From the NCBI GenBank assembly GCA_910576205.1, contig CAJTHL010000009.1, forward strand, positions 101,217 to 165,216: a DNA stretch of 64,000 nucleotides, written 5' to 3'. The position numbers and the translations under genes were made by a program. How positions within the stretch are numbered: position 1 is the first letter of the stretch; each line of letters begins with the position of its first letter. Of the stretch, positions 33,477 through 42,009 are shown piece after piece. The notes under the pieces were generated by a model. That model worked only from the letters and a program-made list of their open reading frames with translations. It was not told the origin of the DNA and made no database searches. This stretch comes from Clostridia bacterium (GTDB taxonomy: Bacteria > Bacillota > Clostridia > Lachnospirales > Lachnospiraceae).

Positions 33477-34945
33477 ACCGTGAAGAACTGTACGATGGAA
33501 TTACCGATATCCGGGAAGATCTCATAGACAAAACCGAAAAACACATCCGCCAAAAGCGGCGCAGACGCAGGAAAACCTGGATGGCCGTCACAGCCGCGGC
33601 ACTCACCCTTGTCATTCTGGCGGGAACATTTTTCAGTCCTCTTCCCATGGCTCCCGAGGGCAGAAACGGCTATGCCGTCGCCGAAGCCGCCTATCCACAG
33701 ATGGCTCCCTACCCGGACGAGGCTTCCTACTATAACAAAATGACGGATGATTTTGACGACGAAGCCTTCTCCCAGGACTATGACGCCTGGGTGACAGACC
33801 GCAGGGAACGCCTGGACATGGCAAAAGCCTGCGACGCAGATCTGGAGCCGTTTTTTACAGAGAGCGCCAGGCAGTTCCTGTCGGGCTTTGACGGGGAAAA
33901 CCGGGTATACTCTCCCTTAAATGTCTACCTGGCCCTTGGCATGCTGGCCGAGCTTACGGACGGGGACAGCCGGCAGCAGATTCTGGATGCTCTTGGGGAA
34001 GAAAACTTAAAATCCCTTCGGGCCCAGGCCTCTGCTCTCTGGAACGCCAGCTACTACGACGACAATGCCACGGTCAGCATTCTGGCAAGCTCCCTGTGGC
34101 TAAACGAAAATATCTCCTTTGTCCCCTCCACCATGGACACCCTGGCAAAAACCTATTACGCCTCCTCCTACCAGGGAGAAATGGGCTCCCAGGACTTTAA
34201 CAAGGCCCTGGCGGACTGGCTGAACCAGCAGACCGGCGGACTTCTGGAGGAGCAGGCCTCCGGCATCCAGCTTACGCAGGAAACGGTTCTGGCCCTGGCC
34301 ACCACCATCTGTTTCCAGGCAAAATGGCGCAATTCTTTCCTGGAAAGCGAAACCGCCCCAGATATTTTTCACGGAAACAAGGCAGATACCACCTGCGACT
34401 TCCTCCATGCCTCCCGGGTGCAGGAATACTACTGGGGAGAACATTTTTCCGCTATTTCCCTCCCCATGGAAAACGAGGGAAACATGTACATCCTTCTGCC
34501 GGACGAGGGCATTTCCGCGGAGGAGCTGTTAAACGACCCCCAGGCCATGGCCTTTCTCCTATCCGGCGGCCAGTGGGACAATCAGAAATCCCTGACGGTA
34601 AATATTTCCCTGCCAAAGTTTGACGTGGTATCCGACCTGGATCTGGTTTCCGGCCTCCAGAACCTGGGGATCCTTGACGTCTTTGACCCGGATCTCTCGG
34701 ATTTTTCTCCCATGACCAGAGACCAGAAAGGGATCTATGTATCCCAGGCTAAACACGCCGCCCGGGTGCAGATCGACGAGGAGGGCTGTACGGCGGCGGC
34801 CTACACGGTTATGGCCATGAGCGGCGGCGGCTCCATGTCCGCCCATGAGGAAATTGATTTTGTGGCAGACCGTCCCTTCCTCTTTGTGATTACAGGGCCG
34901 GAAGGCCTGCCCCTGTTTGCGGGCATAGTAAACCAGCCTGGCTGA
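33473..34945 (+). CDS. Membrane-anchored serpin, putative regulator of the ECF factor
   Basis: 490 residues. A 37-residue charged cytoplasmic tail (NREELYDGITDIREDLIDKT, then RQKRRRRRK) precedes one membrane helix (about 38-56), with an extracellular serpin domain from about 110 to the end. Serpin landmarks: NRVYSPLNVYLALGMLAELTDGDS, LALATTICFQAKW, and the reactive-centre hinge IDEEGCTAAAYTV followed by a loop ending MSGGGSM and the final strand RPFLFVITG. Serpins trap serine or cysteine proteases by loop insertion. Coupling to the sigma gene and the short cytoplasmic tail suggest that protease attack on the serpin could signal through the membrane; this is inference. Confidence 0.82.
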   Translation: MNREELYDGITDIREDLIDKTEKHIRQKRRRRRKTWMAVTAAALTLVILAGTFFSPLPMAPEGRNGYAVAEAAYPQMAPYPDEASYYNKMTDDFDDEAFSQDYDAWVTDRRERLDMAKACDADLEPFFTESARQFLSGFDGENRVYSPLNVYLALGMLAELTDGDSRQQILDALGEENLKSLRAQASALWNASYYDDNATVSILASSLWLNENISFVPSTMDTLAKTYYASSYQGEMGSQDFNKALADWLNQQTGGLLEEQASGIQLTQETVLALATTICFQAKWRNSFLESETAPDIFHGNKADTTCDFLHASRVQEYYWGEHFSAISLPMENEGNMYILLPDEGISAEELLNDPQAMAFLLSGGQWDNQKSLTVNISLPKFDVVSDLDLVSGLQNLGILDVFDPDLSDFSPMTRDQKGIYVSQAKHAARVQIDEEGCTAAAYTVMAMSGGGSMSAHEEIDFVADRPFLFVITGPEGLPLFAGIVNQPG

Positions 34946-35009
34946 CCTTCCTCCTTTACGTCCCCCTTTAAGCCGCGATTCACCGGCTCTTCCCTCACAT
35001 CCGGGAATT

Positions 35010-37220
35010 TCATTTCCTGTCCTTTGCCGCCAGCACCATAACGCTTCTTGGGCGGATGGCAAAGGACGCCCCCGGAAGACGGCGGCTTCCTGGCACTTCC
35101 TCAAAGGTGTCCACCACACACTCCCAGTACATAGTCCCCGGAAGGACAGGCAGGCTCACAGTAAGCTCCTCCCAGTAGGCGTTGGACGCCACATAGATAA
35201 TCTGGGGCCTGGACCCCTTCTCCCGTCCCGCAAACATCACCCCCACATACCGGTCATACTGGGCAAACTCCCCGGCCCAGGGTTCAACCCCGTGAAGGCT
35301 CACATCCGGGAATCCCCCGGTACCGTCGCTTACGTTTGTCCGCAAAACCCGATGCTCCTTGCGGAAACGTATCATAAACTGGAAAAACCGGAACATGTCC
35401 GCATGTTTCTCAAGGAGGCCCCAGTCCAGCCAGGAGATCACATTGTCCTGACAGTAGGCGTTGTTGTTTCCAAACTGGGTATTGCAGAATTCATCCCCTG
35501 CCAGAAACATGGGAATCCCCCGGCTGCACATGAGAAGGGCAAAGGCATTCCGCATCATGCGGTAGCGCAGGGCAAGAACCGCCGGGTCGTCCGTATCCCC
35601 TTCCACCCCGCAGTTCCAGCTATTGTTGTCGTCGGCCCCGTCTGTATTGTTCCAGCCGTTCTTCTCGTTGTGCTTGCGGTTGTAGGCGTACAGATCATAG
35701 AGGGTAAATCCGTCGTGGCAGGTGATAAAATTGACGGAAGCATTTTTCCGCATCCTGGCCCCGTAAATATCCCCAGAGCCCGTCATGCGGAGGGCCGCCG
35801 TGTGGGCCATGCCCTCGTCCCCCTTCAGATAGCGGCGCATATCGTCCCGGTATTTCCCGTTCCACTCCGCCCAGCGGTTCCAGGAAGGGAAGGTTCCCAC
35901 CTGGTACATGCCGCCTGCGTCCCAGGCCTCCGCAATCAGCTTCACATCCCCCAGGATGGGGTCAAAGGCCAGGGACTGGAGAAGGGGCGGCTTATTCATG
36001 GGGCTTCCGTCCTCATTGCGCCCCAGGATAGATGCCAGATCGAAACGGAATCCATTTACCCGGTAGGTGGTCACCCAGTAGCGCAGGCAGTCCAGAATCA
36101 TCTGATGCACAATGGGGTGGTTGCAGTTCAGCGTGTTGCCGCAGCCGCTGAAGTTATAATAATACCCCTCCGGGGTAAGCAGATAATAAATATTATTGTC
36201 AAAGCCTTTGAAGGAGAAAAAGGGGCCATCCTCATTTCCCTCCGCCGTATGGTTAAACACCACATCCAGGTAAACCTCAATGCCGTGCATGTTAAATTCC
36301 CGGATAAGGTCCTTCAGCTCGTTTCCCTCCCGGCTGAACTCCTCCCTGGCCGCATAGCTGGTGTTGGGGGAGAAAAAGCTTACCGTACTGTAGCCCCAGT
36401 AATTGTAGAGGTCTTCCCCGTTGACCTGCCGGTAATCCTGCATCTCGTCAAACTCAAAGATAGGCATAAGCTCCACCACATTTACCCCAAGCTTCAGCAG
36501 ATAGGGAAGCTTCTCCCGAAGCCCCGCAAAGGTACCCGGATGCAGGACGCCGGAGGAATCATGCTTTGTAAACCCCCGCACGTGAAGCTCATAGATAATC
36601 AGATCTTCCGCAGGAAGCAGGGGCGGCCGCATATCCTCCCAGTCAAAATCATCCTTTACCACCCTGGCCTTGTAGTACCGCCCGTTGGCGGGGGAGTCCC
36701 CCCATTTCCTCTGGCCGGAAACCACCTTGGCGTAAGGGTCCAGAAGATATTTGCTCTTGTCAAAAATCAACCCCTTCTCCGGCTCATAGGGGCCGTCCAC
36801 CCGGTAGGCGTATTCAAAATCCTCAATGTTCAGCTTAAAGACAATCATGGAGTACACGTTTCCAATGCGGTAATTCTCTGGAAAGGGCAGCACGGCATAG
36901 GGCTCCTCCTCCGACCGGTGAAACAGCAGAAGCTCTATGGAAGTGGCTCCATGGGAGTGAACGGTAAAGTTCACCCCGCCGGGAATAGCCGTGGCCCCGT
37001 TGATCTCATAAAATCCGGGCCTCACCTCGTAGCCGCTGATCTGGCTCATGGGCACCAGATGAATCGTGCGTGGCAGGCTCATCTTCTCCACTCTGTCGTC
37101 TGGTTCTTCCTGCGGCTTCTCCCCCACCGGCGGCGTTTCCTGCGCCGGCTGTATTTCCTGCACCCACGGTTTCTCCTTTGCCTGCAGCCGTGGCGTAGTA
37201 ATCTTCTTATCCTTCTTCAT
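35010..37220 (-). CDS. glgX: Glycogen debranching enzyme, GlgX/isoamylase type
   Basis: 736 residues, GH13 family. After a 45-residue Pro/Glu/Lys-rich lead comes a CBM48-like domain (about 60-165), then the TIM-barrel with YELHVRGFT, DVVFNHTAEG, the nucleophile Asp in GFRFDLAS, the acid Glu in LIAEAWDAGG and the third Asp in ITCHDGFTLYD. It would remove alpha-1,6 branches during glycogen breakdown. GGGGGATTTACC precedes the ATG. The low-complexity N-terminal lead is not part of the catalytic fold. It is the last gene of the ddh-clpS-clpA run. Confidence 0.92.
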   Translation of the reverse strand: MKKDKKITTPRLQAKEKPWVQEIQPAQETPPVGEKPQEEPDDRVEKMSLPRTIHLVPMSQISGYEVRPGFYEINGATAIPGGVNFTVHSHGATSIELLLFHRSEEEPYAVLPFPENYRIGNVYSMIVFKLNIEDFEYAYRVDGPYEPEKGLIFDKSKYLLDPYAKVVSGQRKWGDSPANGRYYKARVVKDDFDWEDMRPPLLPAEDLIIYELHVRGFTKHDSSGVLHPGTFAGLREKLPYLLKLGVNVVELMPIFEFDEMQDYRQVNGEDLYNYWGYSTVSFFSPNTSYAAREEFSREGNELKDLIREFNMHGIEVYLDVVFNHTAEGNEDGPFFSFKGFDNNIYYLLTPEGYYYNFSGCGNTLNCNHPIVHQMILDCLRYWVTTYRVNGFRFDLASILGRNEDGSPMNKPPLLQSLAFDPILGDVKLIAEAWDAGGMYQVGTFPSWNRWAEWNGKYRDDMRRYLKGDEGMAHTAALRMTGSGDIYGARMRKNASVNFITCHDGFTLYDLYAYNRKHNEKNGWNNTDGADDNNSWNCGVEGDTDDPAVLALRYRMMRNAFALLMCSRGIPMFLAGDEFCNTQFGNNNAYCQDNVISWLDWGLLEKHADMFRFFQFMIRFRKEHRVLRTNVSDGTGGFPDVSLHGVEPWAGEFAQYDRYVGVMFAGREKGSRPQIIYVASNAYWEELTVSLPVLPGTMYWECVVDTFEEVPGSRRLPGASFAIRPRSVMVLAAKDRK

Positions 37221-37272
37221 GGTAAATCCCCCTTATTTATGTTCCAGATCCGCCTGGCAGAAACGGCGTCCT

Positions 37273-39570
37273 TCAGCAAAGAAACAGCTTCCCGTCCTTT
37301 ATATCCAGCATACAGCTCCCGCCCCGCTTAAGCCTCCCAAACAACAGAGCATCCGCCAGAAGCGGCTTCACCTCCCCGGAAATCACCCGGTCCATCTCCC
37401 TGGCTCCGTATTCCCTGGTAATCCCAGCCTTTCTCACATATTCCGCAGCCTCCGGCGTCACGGTAAGCTCCACCTTCCGAAGCGCCAGCTTCGCGGATAA
37501 TTCCTTTAATTTCTTCCCCGCAATCCGCTCCGCCATATCCTCGTCCATACTGCGAAAGAGCACAATCCGGCTTAAGCGGTTCCGGAATTCCGGCTGAAAA
37601 GTGCGTTTCACCGCCTCCATGAGAGCATCCACATTTACGGCTGCGCTTCCAAAGCCAATCTGGCTTTTTCCGATCTGACCGGCCCCTGCGTTAGAGGTCA
37701 TAATCAGGATAGTATTTCGAAAATCCGCCTTTCTTCCCTGGTTATCCGTCAGTGTGGCGTAATCCATCACCTGCAACAGCACATTGAAAATATCCCCATG
37801 TGCCTTCTCGATCTCATCCAGCAAAAGTACGCAATGGGGATGGCGGCGGATTTCCTCCGTGAGAATGCCCCCTTCCTCATATCCCACATAGCCTGCGGGC
37901 GCGCCGATAAGCTTTGCCACCGCATGCTTTTCCGCATATTCGCTCATGTCAAAACGAACAAAGCTGATTCCAAGCTCCGCTGCCAGAACCTTTGCAAGCT
38001 CCGTCTTTCCAACCCCCGTGGCCCCCACAAAAAGGAATGCCGCAATGGGCTTGTTCTCCTCGTTTAACCCTGCCCTGGAAAATTTGATGGCGTTTACCAC
38101 TTGGACCACGGCCTCATCCTGGCCGAAAATCTGCCCCTTTAGCTGCCCTGTCAGACTGGCCAGCTTTTCCGCCTCCCCCTTCTCCACCCGCTTTACGGGA
38201 ATGCTGCAGATTTTTGCCAGCACCTGGTCGATCAGGGCCTTATTCACCGTCTGACTCTTCTGTTCCAGAGGGTGAAGCTTCCGGTAAGCCCCCGCCTCAT
38301 CCATAAGATCAATGGCCTTATCCGGGAGAAAACGCTCGTTCATATACCGGCTGCTGACCTCCACCGCGTGTTCCAGGACACCGGCTCCGTAACGGACGCC
38401 GTGGAATTTCTCGTAGCCTGGCTTTAACCCTTTGAGAATGGCGCAGGCCTCCTCCCGGGAGGGCTCCCTCACCTCCACATTCTGAAACCGGCGCACCATG
38501 CTTCTGCTGCCGGAGAAATGCTTTTTATAGTCCTCGTAGGTGGTGGCCCCGATAAACCGCACATGACCGGCCTCCAGGTAGGGCTTCAGAAGATTTGCCG
38601 CGTCCAGGCTGCCGCCGTTTACGGCTCCCGCCCCCACGATATTATGAATCTCATCCAGGTACAGAATGGGCCGCTCCTGGCGGGACACGCCCTCCATAAC
38701 CTCCTTGAAACGCTTTTCAAAATCCCCCCGGTACTGGGTGCCTGCCACAAGGCCCCCTAAATCCAAAGCGTAGAGCTTTGCCCCCAGAAGAGGCTCCGGC
38801 ACGTTTCCCTTCTCTATCCTCTGGGCCAGGCCGTAGGCCAGAGCCGTCTTGCCCACCCCGGGCTCTCCGATGTGGAGCACATTGTTTTTCTCTTTCCTGC
38901 ACAGAATCTGGATGGTGCGCTCCAGCTCCTCCTCCCGGCCAATCAAGGGATTCCGCTTCCTGCATGTCTCATTCATATTTTCCAGAAAGTCCAGAAAGCG
39001 GCTGGATTTTTGAAAGTCCTCTCTTCCGGCCGTCTCCTCACCCTTCTCTATGTCCGTTTCCTCTCCATCCGCCTGCCGGTTTCCCGGTATTTCTTCCCCA
39101 TAAGGTATCCATTTGGGCCGGCCCGGCTCTGTGCCGCGTTCTGCCGCCAGGCTGTCCCTGGACATTTCCCCCAGCACTTCGATGAGATCTACCCCCTGGG
39201 CGGTGAGATAATACAGGCCGTAGGAATCCTCAAGCCTTAAAATCACCGACAGCAGATGGCTTACATCCACCTTTTCCCGCCCGCTGGACCTGGCCTGGAC
39301 TTCCATCTCGTAAAAGACCGCCTCTGCGTCCGCCGTGGGCTTCATATCCGCCCCTTCCTTAGCTGTCCCCCCGTAGTTCTCTAAAAAGTCCAGAAGATCC
39401 TGCCGCAGCTTTTCTATGTCTCCCCCGTCGTTTTCATATTCTCTGGCAAACTGCGGCTCAAAGGTGAGTCCATAGATCATATGCTCCGGCATAAAATAGC
39501 TATGCCTGCCCTCCTTTGCCAGTGTCACGGCATGCACCATTACGTTGTTCAGTCTCACGGTAAATTCCAT
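37273..39570 (-). CDS. clpA: ATP-dependent Clp protease ATPase subunit ClpA
   Basis: 765-residue AAA+ unfoldase. The N-domain (about 1-150, MEFTVRLNNVMVHAVTLAKEGRHSY) binds ClpS; two AAA modules carry Walker A GEPGVGKTALAYG and GATGVGKTELAKVL, with Walker B LYLDEIHNI and LLLDEIEKA. The SQIGFGSAAV loop contains the IGF tripeptide that docks on ClpP. clpS lies 30 bases upstream, a pair defining the N-degron pathway. clpP is not in the window. Proteobacterial-type ClpA/ClpS is also found in many Clostridia. Confidence 0.95.
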   Translation of the reverse strand: MEFTVRLNNVMVHAVTLAKEGRHSYFMPEHMIYGLTFEPQFAREYENDGGDIEKLRQDLLDFLENYGGTAKEGADMKPTADAEAVFYEMEVQARSSGREKVDVSHLLSVILRLEDSYGLYYLTAQGVDLIEVLGEMSRDSLAAERGTEPGRPKWIPYGEEIPGNRQADGEETDIEKGEETAGREDFQKSSRFLDFLENMNETCRKRNPLIGREEELERTIQILCRKEKNNVLHIGEPGVGKTALAYGLAQRIEKGNVPEPLLGAKLYALDLGGLVAGTQYRGDFEKRFKEVMEGVSRQERPILYLDEIHNIVGAGAVNGGSLDAANLLKPYLEAGHVRFIGATTYEDYKKHFSGSRSMVRRFQNVEVREPSREEACAILKGLKPGYEKFHGVRYGAGVLEHAVEVSSRYMNERFLPDKAIDLMDEAGAYRKLHPLEQKSQTVNKALIDQVLAKICSIPVKRVEKGEAEKLASLTGQLKGQIFGQDEAVVQVVNAIKFSRAGLNEENKPIAAFLFVGATGVGKTELAKVLAAELGISFVRFDMSEYAEKHAVAKLIGAPAGYVGYEEGGILTEEIRRHPHCVLLLDEIEKAHGDIFNVLLQVMDYATLTDNQGRKADFRNTILIMTSNAGAGQIGKSQIGFGSAAVNVDALMEAVKRTFQPEFRNRLSRIVLFRSMDEDMAERIAGKKLKELSAKLALRKVELTVTPEAAEYVRKAGITREYGAREMDRVISGEVKPLLADALLFGRLKRGGSCMLDIKDGKLFLC

Positions 39571-39600
39571 AGGTTCTACGATCCTCGTTCTGTCACATAT

Positions 39601-39903
39601 TCACGGCTGGCAGACAGCCTCCACTTTCAGTGGATATCCCTCTTCCCTGGCCCATTCCACGGCCTCAGCCGCCTTTGTCCTGGCAATATCCTTCGGATAG
39701 ACCCCGGCAACCGCAGAGCTTCCCTCGTGAATGCTCAGCATCAGAATCACCGCGTCCTCCTCCTTCTTATCAAAAATCCGCACCAGCACCTCCACCACAA
39801 AATCCATGGGGGTGAAATCGTCGTTGTAGATCAGGACCTGGTACTGCCTGGGGATTTTAACCTGGCTTTTTGTCTGTTCCTTAATATTTTCCTTAACTGC
39901 CAT
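39601..39903 (-). CDS. clpS: ClpS, N-degron adaptor of ClpA
   Basis: 100-residue adaptor delivering proteins with bulky N-terminal residues to ClpAP. The conserved QVLIYNDDFTPMDFVVEVL and the region around LMLSIHEGSSAV form the N-degron pocket. The ATG follows AAAGGACTTTGTGAT; the open frame upstream of it runs back into ddh without a ribosome binding site. It is located between ddh (22 bases) and clpA (30 bases). Confidence 0.95.
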   Translation of the reverse strand: MAVKENIKEQTKSQVKIPRQYQVLIYNDDFTPMDFVVEVLVRIFDKKEEDAVILMLSIHEGSSAVAGVYPKDIARTKAAEAVEWAREEGYPLKVEAVCQP

Positions 39904-39925
39904 ATCACAAAGTCCTTTATTAATT

Positions 39926-40912
39926 TTATAACATGGAAGCCCTAAGTTCCTCCCCGCTTTTGGGGGAAAGCCAGGCCGGCGCAATGTCAAACACCGTCTT
40001 GCAGCCCGTCTGTCCCTCCAAAGCCATACGGTAAGCCGCCCGGGCGTAAGCCACAATCACGCTGGAGGTAAACTCCGGGTTGGAGTCAAGCCTGAGGCTG
40101 TACTCTATAAGGTGACGGTTTTCCCGCTCCCAGCCGGTGACGCCGCTTCGAAGTACAAAGCCCCCGTGGGGAAGGTGGCTGTGCTCTCTCTTCATTTCCT
40201 CCGCGTCGATAAAATGCACGGTGGTGTCATAGTCCGCAAAATAATCCGGCATATTTTTGACGGTTTCCTCCACCACGGCGGCGTCCGCCCCTTCCTCCAG
40301 CACTACAAAGCATTCCCGGGTGTGCTTCTGCCTGGTGGAAAGCTCCGGGTTCTCCCCGGCCCGCACCGCCTCCAGAGCTTTCTCCACAGGAATGGTGTAC
40401 TGCCTGGCGTCTTTTACCCCGGGAATCCTGCGCACCGCATCGGAATGCCCCTGGCTTACGCCCCGGCCCCAGAAGGTATAGTCCTTCCCCTCCGGGAGAA
40501 TGGCCGACGCATACATCCGGTTCAGGGAAAACAGGCCCGGATCCCAGCCTACAGAGATAACCGCTACCTTCCTGCCTTTCTTTGCCGCCGCGTTTACCCT
40601 GGCGAAATGCTCTGGTATCTTTGCGTGGGTGTCAAAGCTGTCTACCACATGAAAATATTCTGCATATTCCGGGGTCTGCTCCGGAAGGTCCGTGGCGCTT
40701 CCCCCGCAGAGAATCATCACGTCCAGCGCATCCTTCCAGTCCACTGCCTCCTCCACAGAACATACCTTTGCCGTCTCCGTAAGAATTTTCACGTCCGACG
40801 GATTTCTCCTTGTAAACACTGCCTTCAACTCCATATCGGGATTCTGGCGGATGGCGCACTCCACGCCACGCCCCAGATTTCCATAACCCAGAATGCCAAT
40901 CCGAATGCTCAT
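39926..40912 (-). CDS. ddh: meso-Diaminopimelate dehydrogenase
   Basis: NADP-dependent enzyme that makes meso-diaminopimelate in one step from tetrahydrodipicolinate, 328 residues. The nucleotide-binding fold starts IRIGILGYGNLGRGVE, and the substrate region includes ISVGWDPGLFSLNRM, GRGVSQGHSDAVRRIPGV and SHLPHGGFVLR. These match the Ddh family. The product is the cross-linking residue of the wall and also feeds lysine synthesis. AGGAGGATTATAA precedes the ATG. A structured leader, also found before murD, starts 19 bases upstream. Confidence 0.96.
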   Translation of the reverse strand: MSIRIGILGYGNLGRGVECAIRQNPDMELKAVFTRRNPSDVKILTETAKVCSVEEAVDWKDALDVMILCGGSATDLPEQTPEYAEYFHVVDSFDTHAKIPEHFARVNAAAKKGRKVAVISVGWDPGLFSLNRMYASAILPEGKDYTFWGRGVSQGHSDAVRRIPGVKDARQYTIPVEKALEAVRAGENPELSTRQKHTRECFVVLEEGADAAVVEETVKNMPDYFADYDTTVHFIDAEEMKREHSHLPHGGFVLRSGVTGWERENRHLIEYSLRLDSNPEFTSSVIVAYARAAYRMALEGQTGCKTVFDIAPAWLSPKSGEELRASML

Positions 40913-40931
40913 TTATAATCCTCCTAATTAA

Positions 40932-41028
40932 AAGTCGCTGCGCGACAGCACTAAAGGGTAAAGTCGCTTCGGCACACCTGTAATGAGAGGAACTTTCATT
41001 CGAAAGAACACTCATAAAAGTTCCTCTC
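40932..41028 (-). repeat. Structured leader element, copy 2 (ddh)
   Basis: Shares its first 32 bases exactly with the murD copy (starting AAGTCGCTGCGCGACAGCAC on the plus strand). The terminal hairpin has perfect 12-bp arms GAGAGGAACTTT / AAAGTTCCTCTC around a 20-base loop and the same total length of 44 bases. Loop sequences CATTCG and CTCAT are conserved. Distance to the start codon is 19 bases against 18 for copy 1, with AGGAGGA at the same place. The intervening 21 bases are less conserved. Confidence 0.85.
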
Positions 41029-41252
41029 GTGTACCTTTGCGGCTTTACCGGCCAGCCAAAAGTATTTTTTATAAATACTAGACATTTCTTAGCTGGACTA
41101 TTCCAGTTCCGCATCTTTCTATAAATAAGTATAGCGTTTTTTCCCTGTTATTACAATCATTTGTTGGAATCGGCTGAAATTTAGCTTTTCCCTCTTTGCT
41201 TTCCGCCGTTTTTCTGTTATGATAAAAACCAGTTAGTTTTGTGAGGTGTTCT

Positions 41253-41996
41253 ATGAGCGGTGAATTACAGAAGAATTTTATAGAGGAGACATCCTTTCCG
41301 GATGCCCAGGAATATTTTATCAATCAGGCCTATCAGTTCCAGGAAGCCCTGATGATGTACAACTGCGCCATCCGTGAGGTGCGCACCAAACTGGAGGTCC
41401 TAAACGACGAGCTGTCTATCCGCTACAAGCGCAATCCCATTGAGTTTATCACCTCCCGCATTAAGAAGCCCTTCAGCATCGTGGAAAAGCTAAACCGCAA
41501 AGGCCTGCCCCTCACCGTGGAGGCCATGACCGCCGCTCTCAACGATGTAGCGGGAATCCGGGTAATCTGTTCTTTTATTGACGATATCTATTCTGTGGCG
41601 GACATGCTTACCAGACAGGACGATATCACCCTGATTCAGAAAAAAGATTATATCAAGGCCCCAAAGGAGAACGGCTACCGGAGCCTCCACCTTATTGTGG
41701 AGATTCCCGTTTTCTTCTCCGACCGCAAGCAGTCCATGCGGGTAGAGGTGCAGATCCGCACCATAGCCATGGACTTCTGGGCCAGCCTGGAGCATCAGCT
41801 AAAATACAAGCAGGACGTGCCAGATTCCGCCCAGATCCAGCAGGAGCTGCGGGAATGCGCGGACATTATCTCCCAGACCGACGCCCGGATGCTGGATATC
41901 AAAAACAAAATCTTCCAGGAGGACGGCTTCGGTTCTCCCGTGGAAAAGCTAAAGAAACTTAACCTGCCTCTGGCGCCTCCTCCTGCCCGGCCATAA
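41253..41996 (+). CDS. Small alarmone synthetase (RelQ/YjbM type)
   Basis: 247-residue single-domain (p)ppGpp synthetase. The RelA/SpoT synthetase fold shows FITSRIKKPFSIVEKL, ALNDVAGIRVICSFIDDIY, KAPKENGYRSLHLIVEIP and VEVQIRTIAMDFWASLEHQLKY; no HD hydrolase or TGS domain is present. The ATG at 41253 has GAGGTG just upstream; a GTG four codons earlier coincides with that ribosome binding site. A weak promoter (TTGCTT, 16 bases, TATGAT at 41217-41222) is nearby. It converges with the large NTPase gene, leaving only 13 bases between stops. Confidence 0.9.
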   Translation: MSGELQKNFIEETSFPDAQEYFINQAYQFQEALMMYNCAIREVRTKLEVLNDELSIRYKRNPIEFITSRIKKPFSIVEKLNRKGLPLTVEAMTAALNDVAGIRVICSFIDDIYSVADMLTRQDDITLIQKKDYIKAPKENGYRSLHLIVEIPVFFSDRKQSMRVEVQIRTIAMDFWASLEHQLKYKQDVPDSAQIQQELRECADIISQTDARMLDIKNKIFQEDGFGSPVEKLKKLNLPLAPPPARP

Positions 41997-42009
41997 AGCC
42001 TTATATCCC

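Noticed and set aside
35292..37331. A 679-codon open frame antisense to glgX
   Set aside because: glgX has a complete set of catalytic motifs and good codon use; the opposite frame has no recognisable domain and no ribosome binding site, a known effect of GC-biased codon use.
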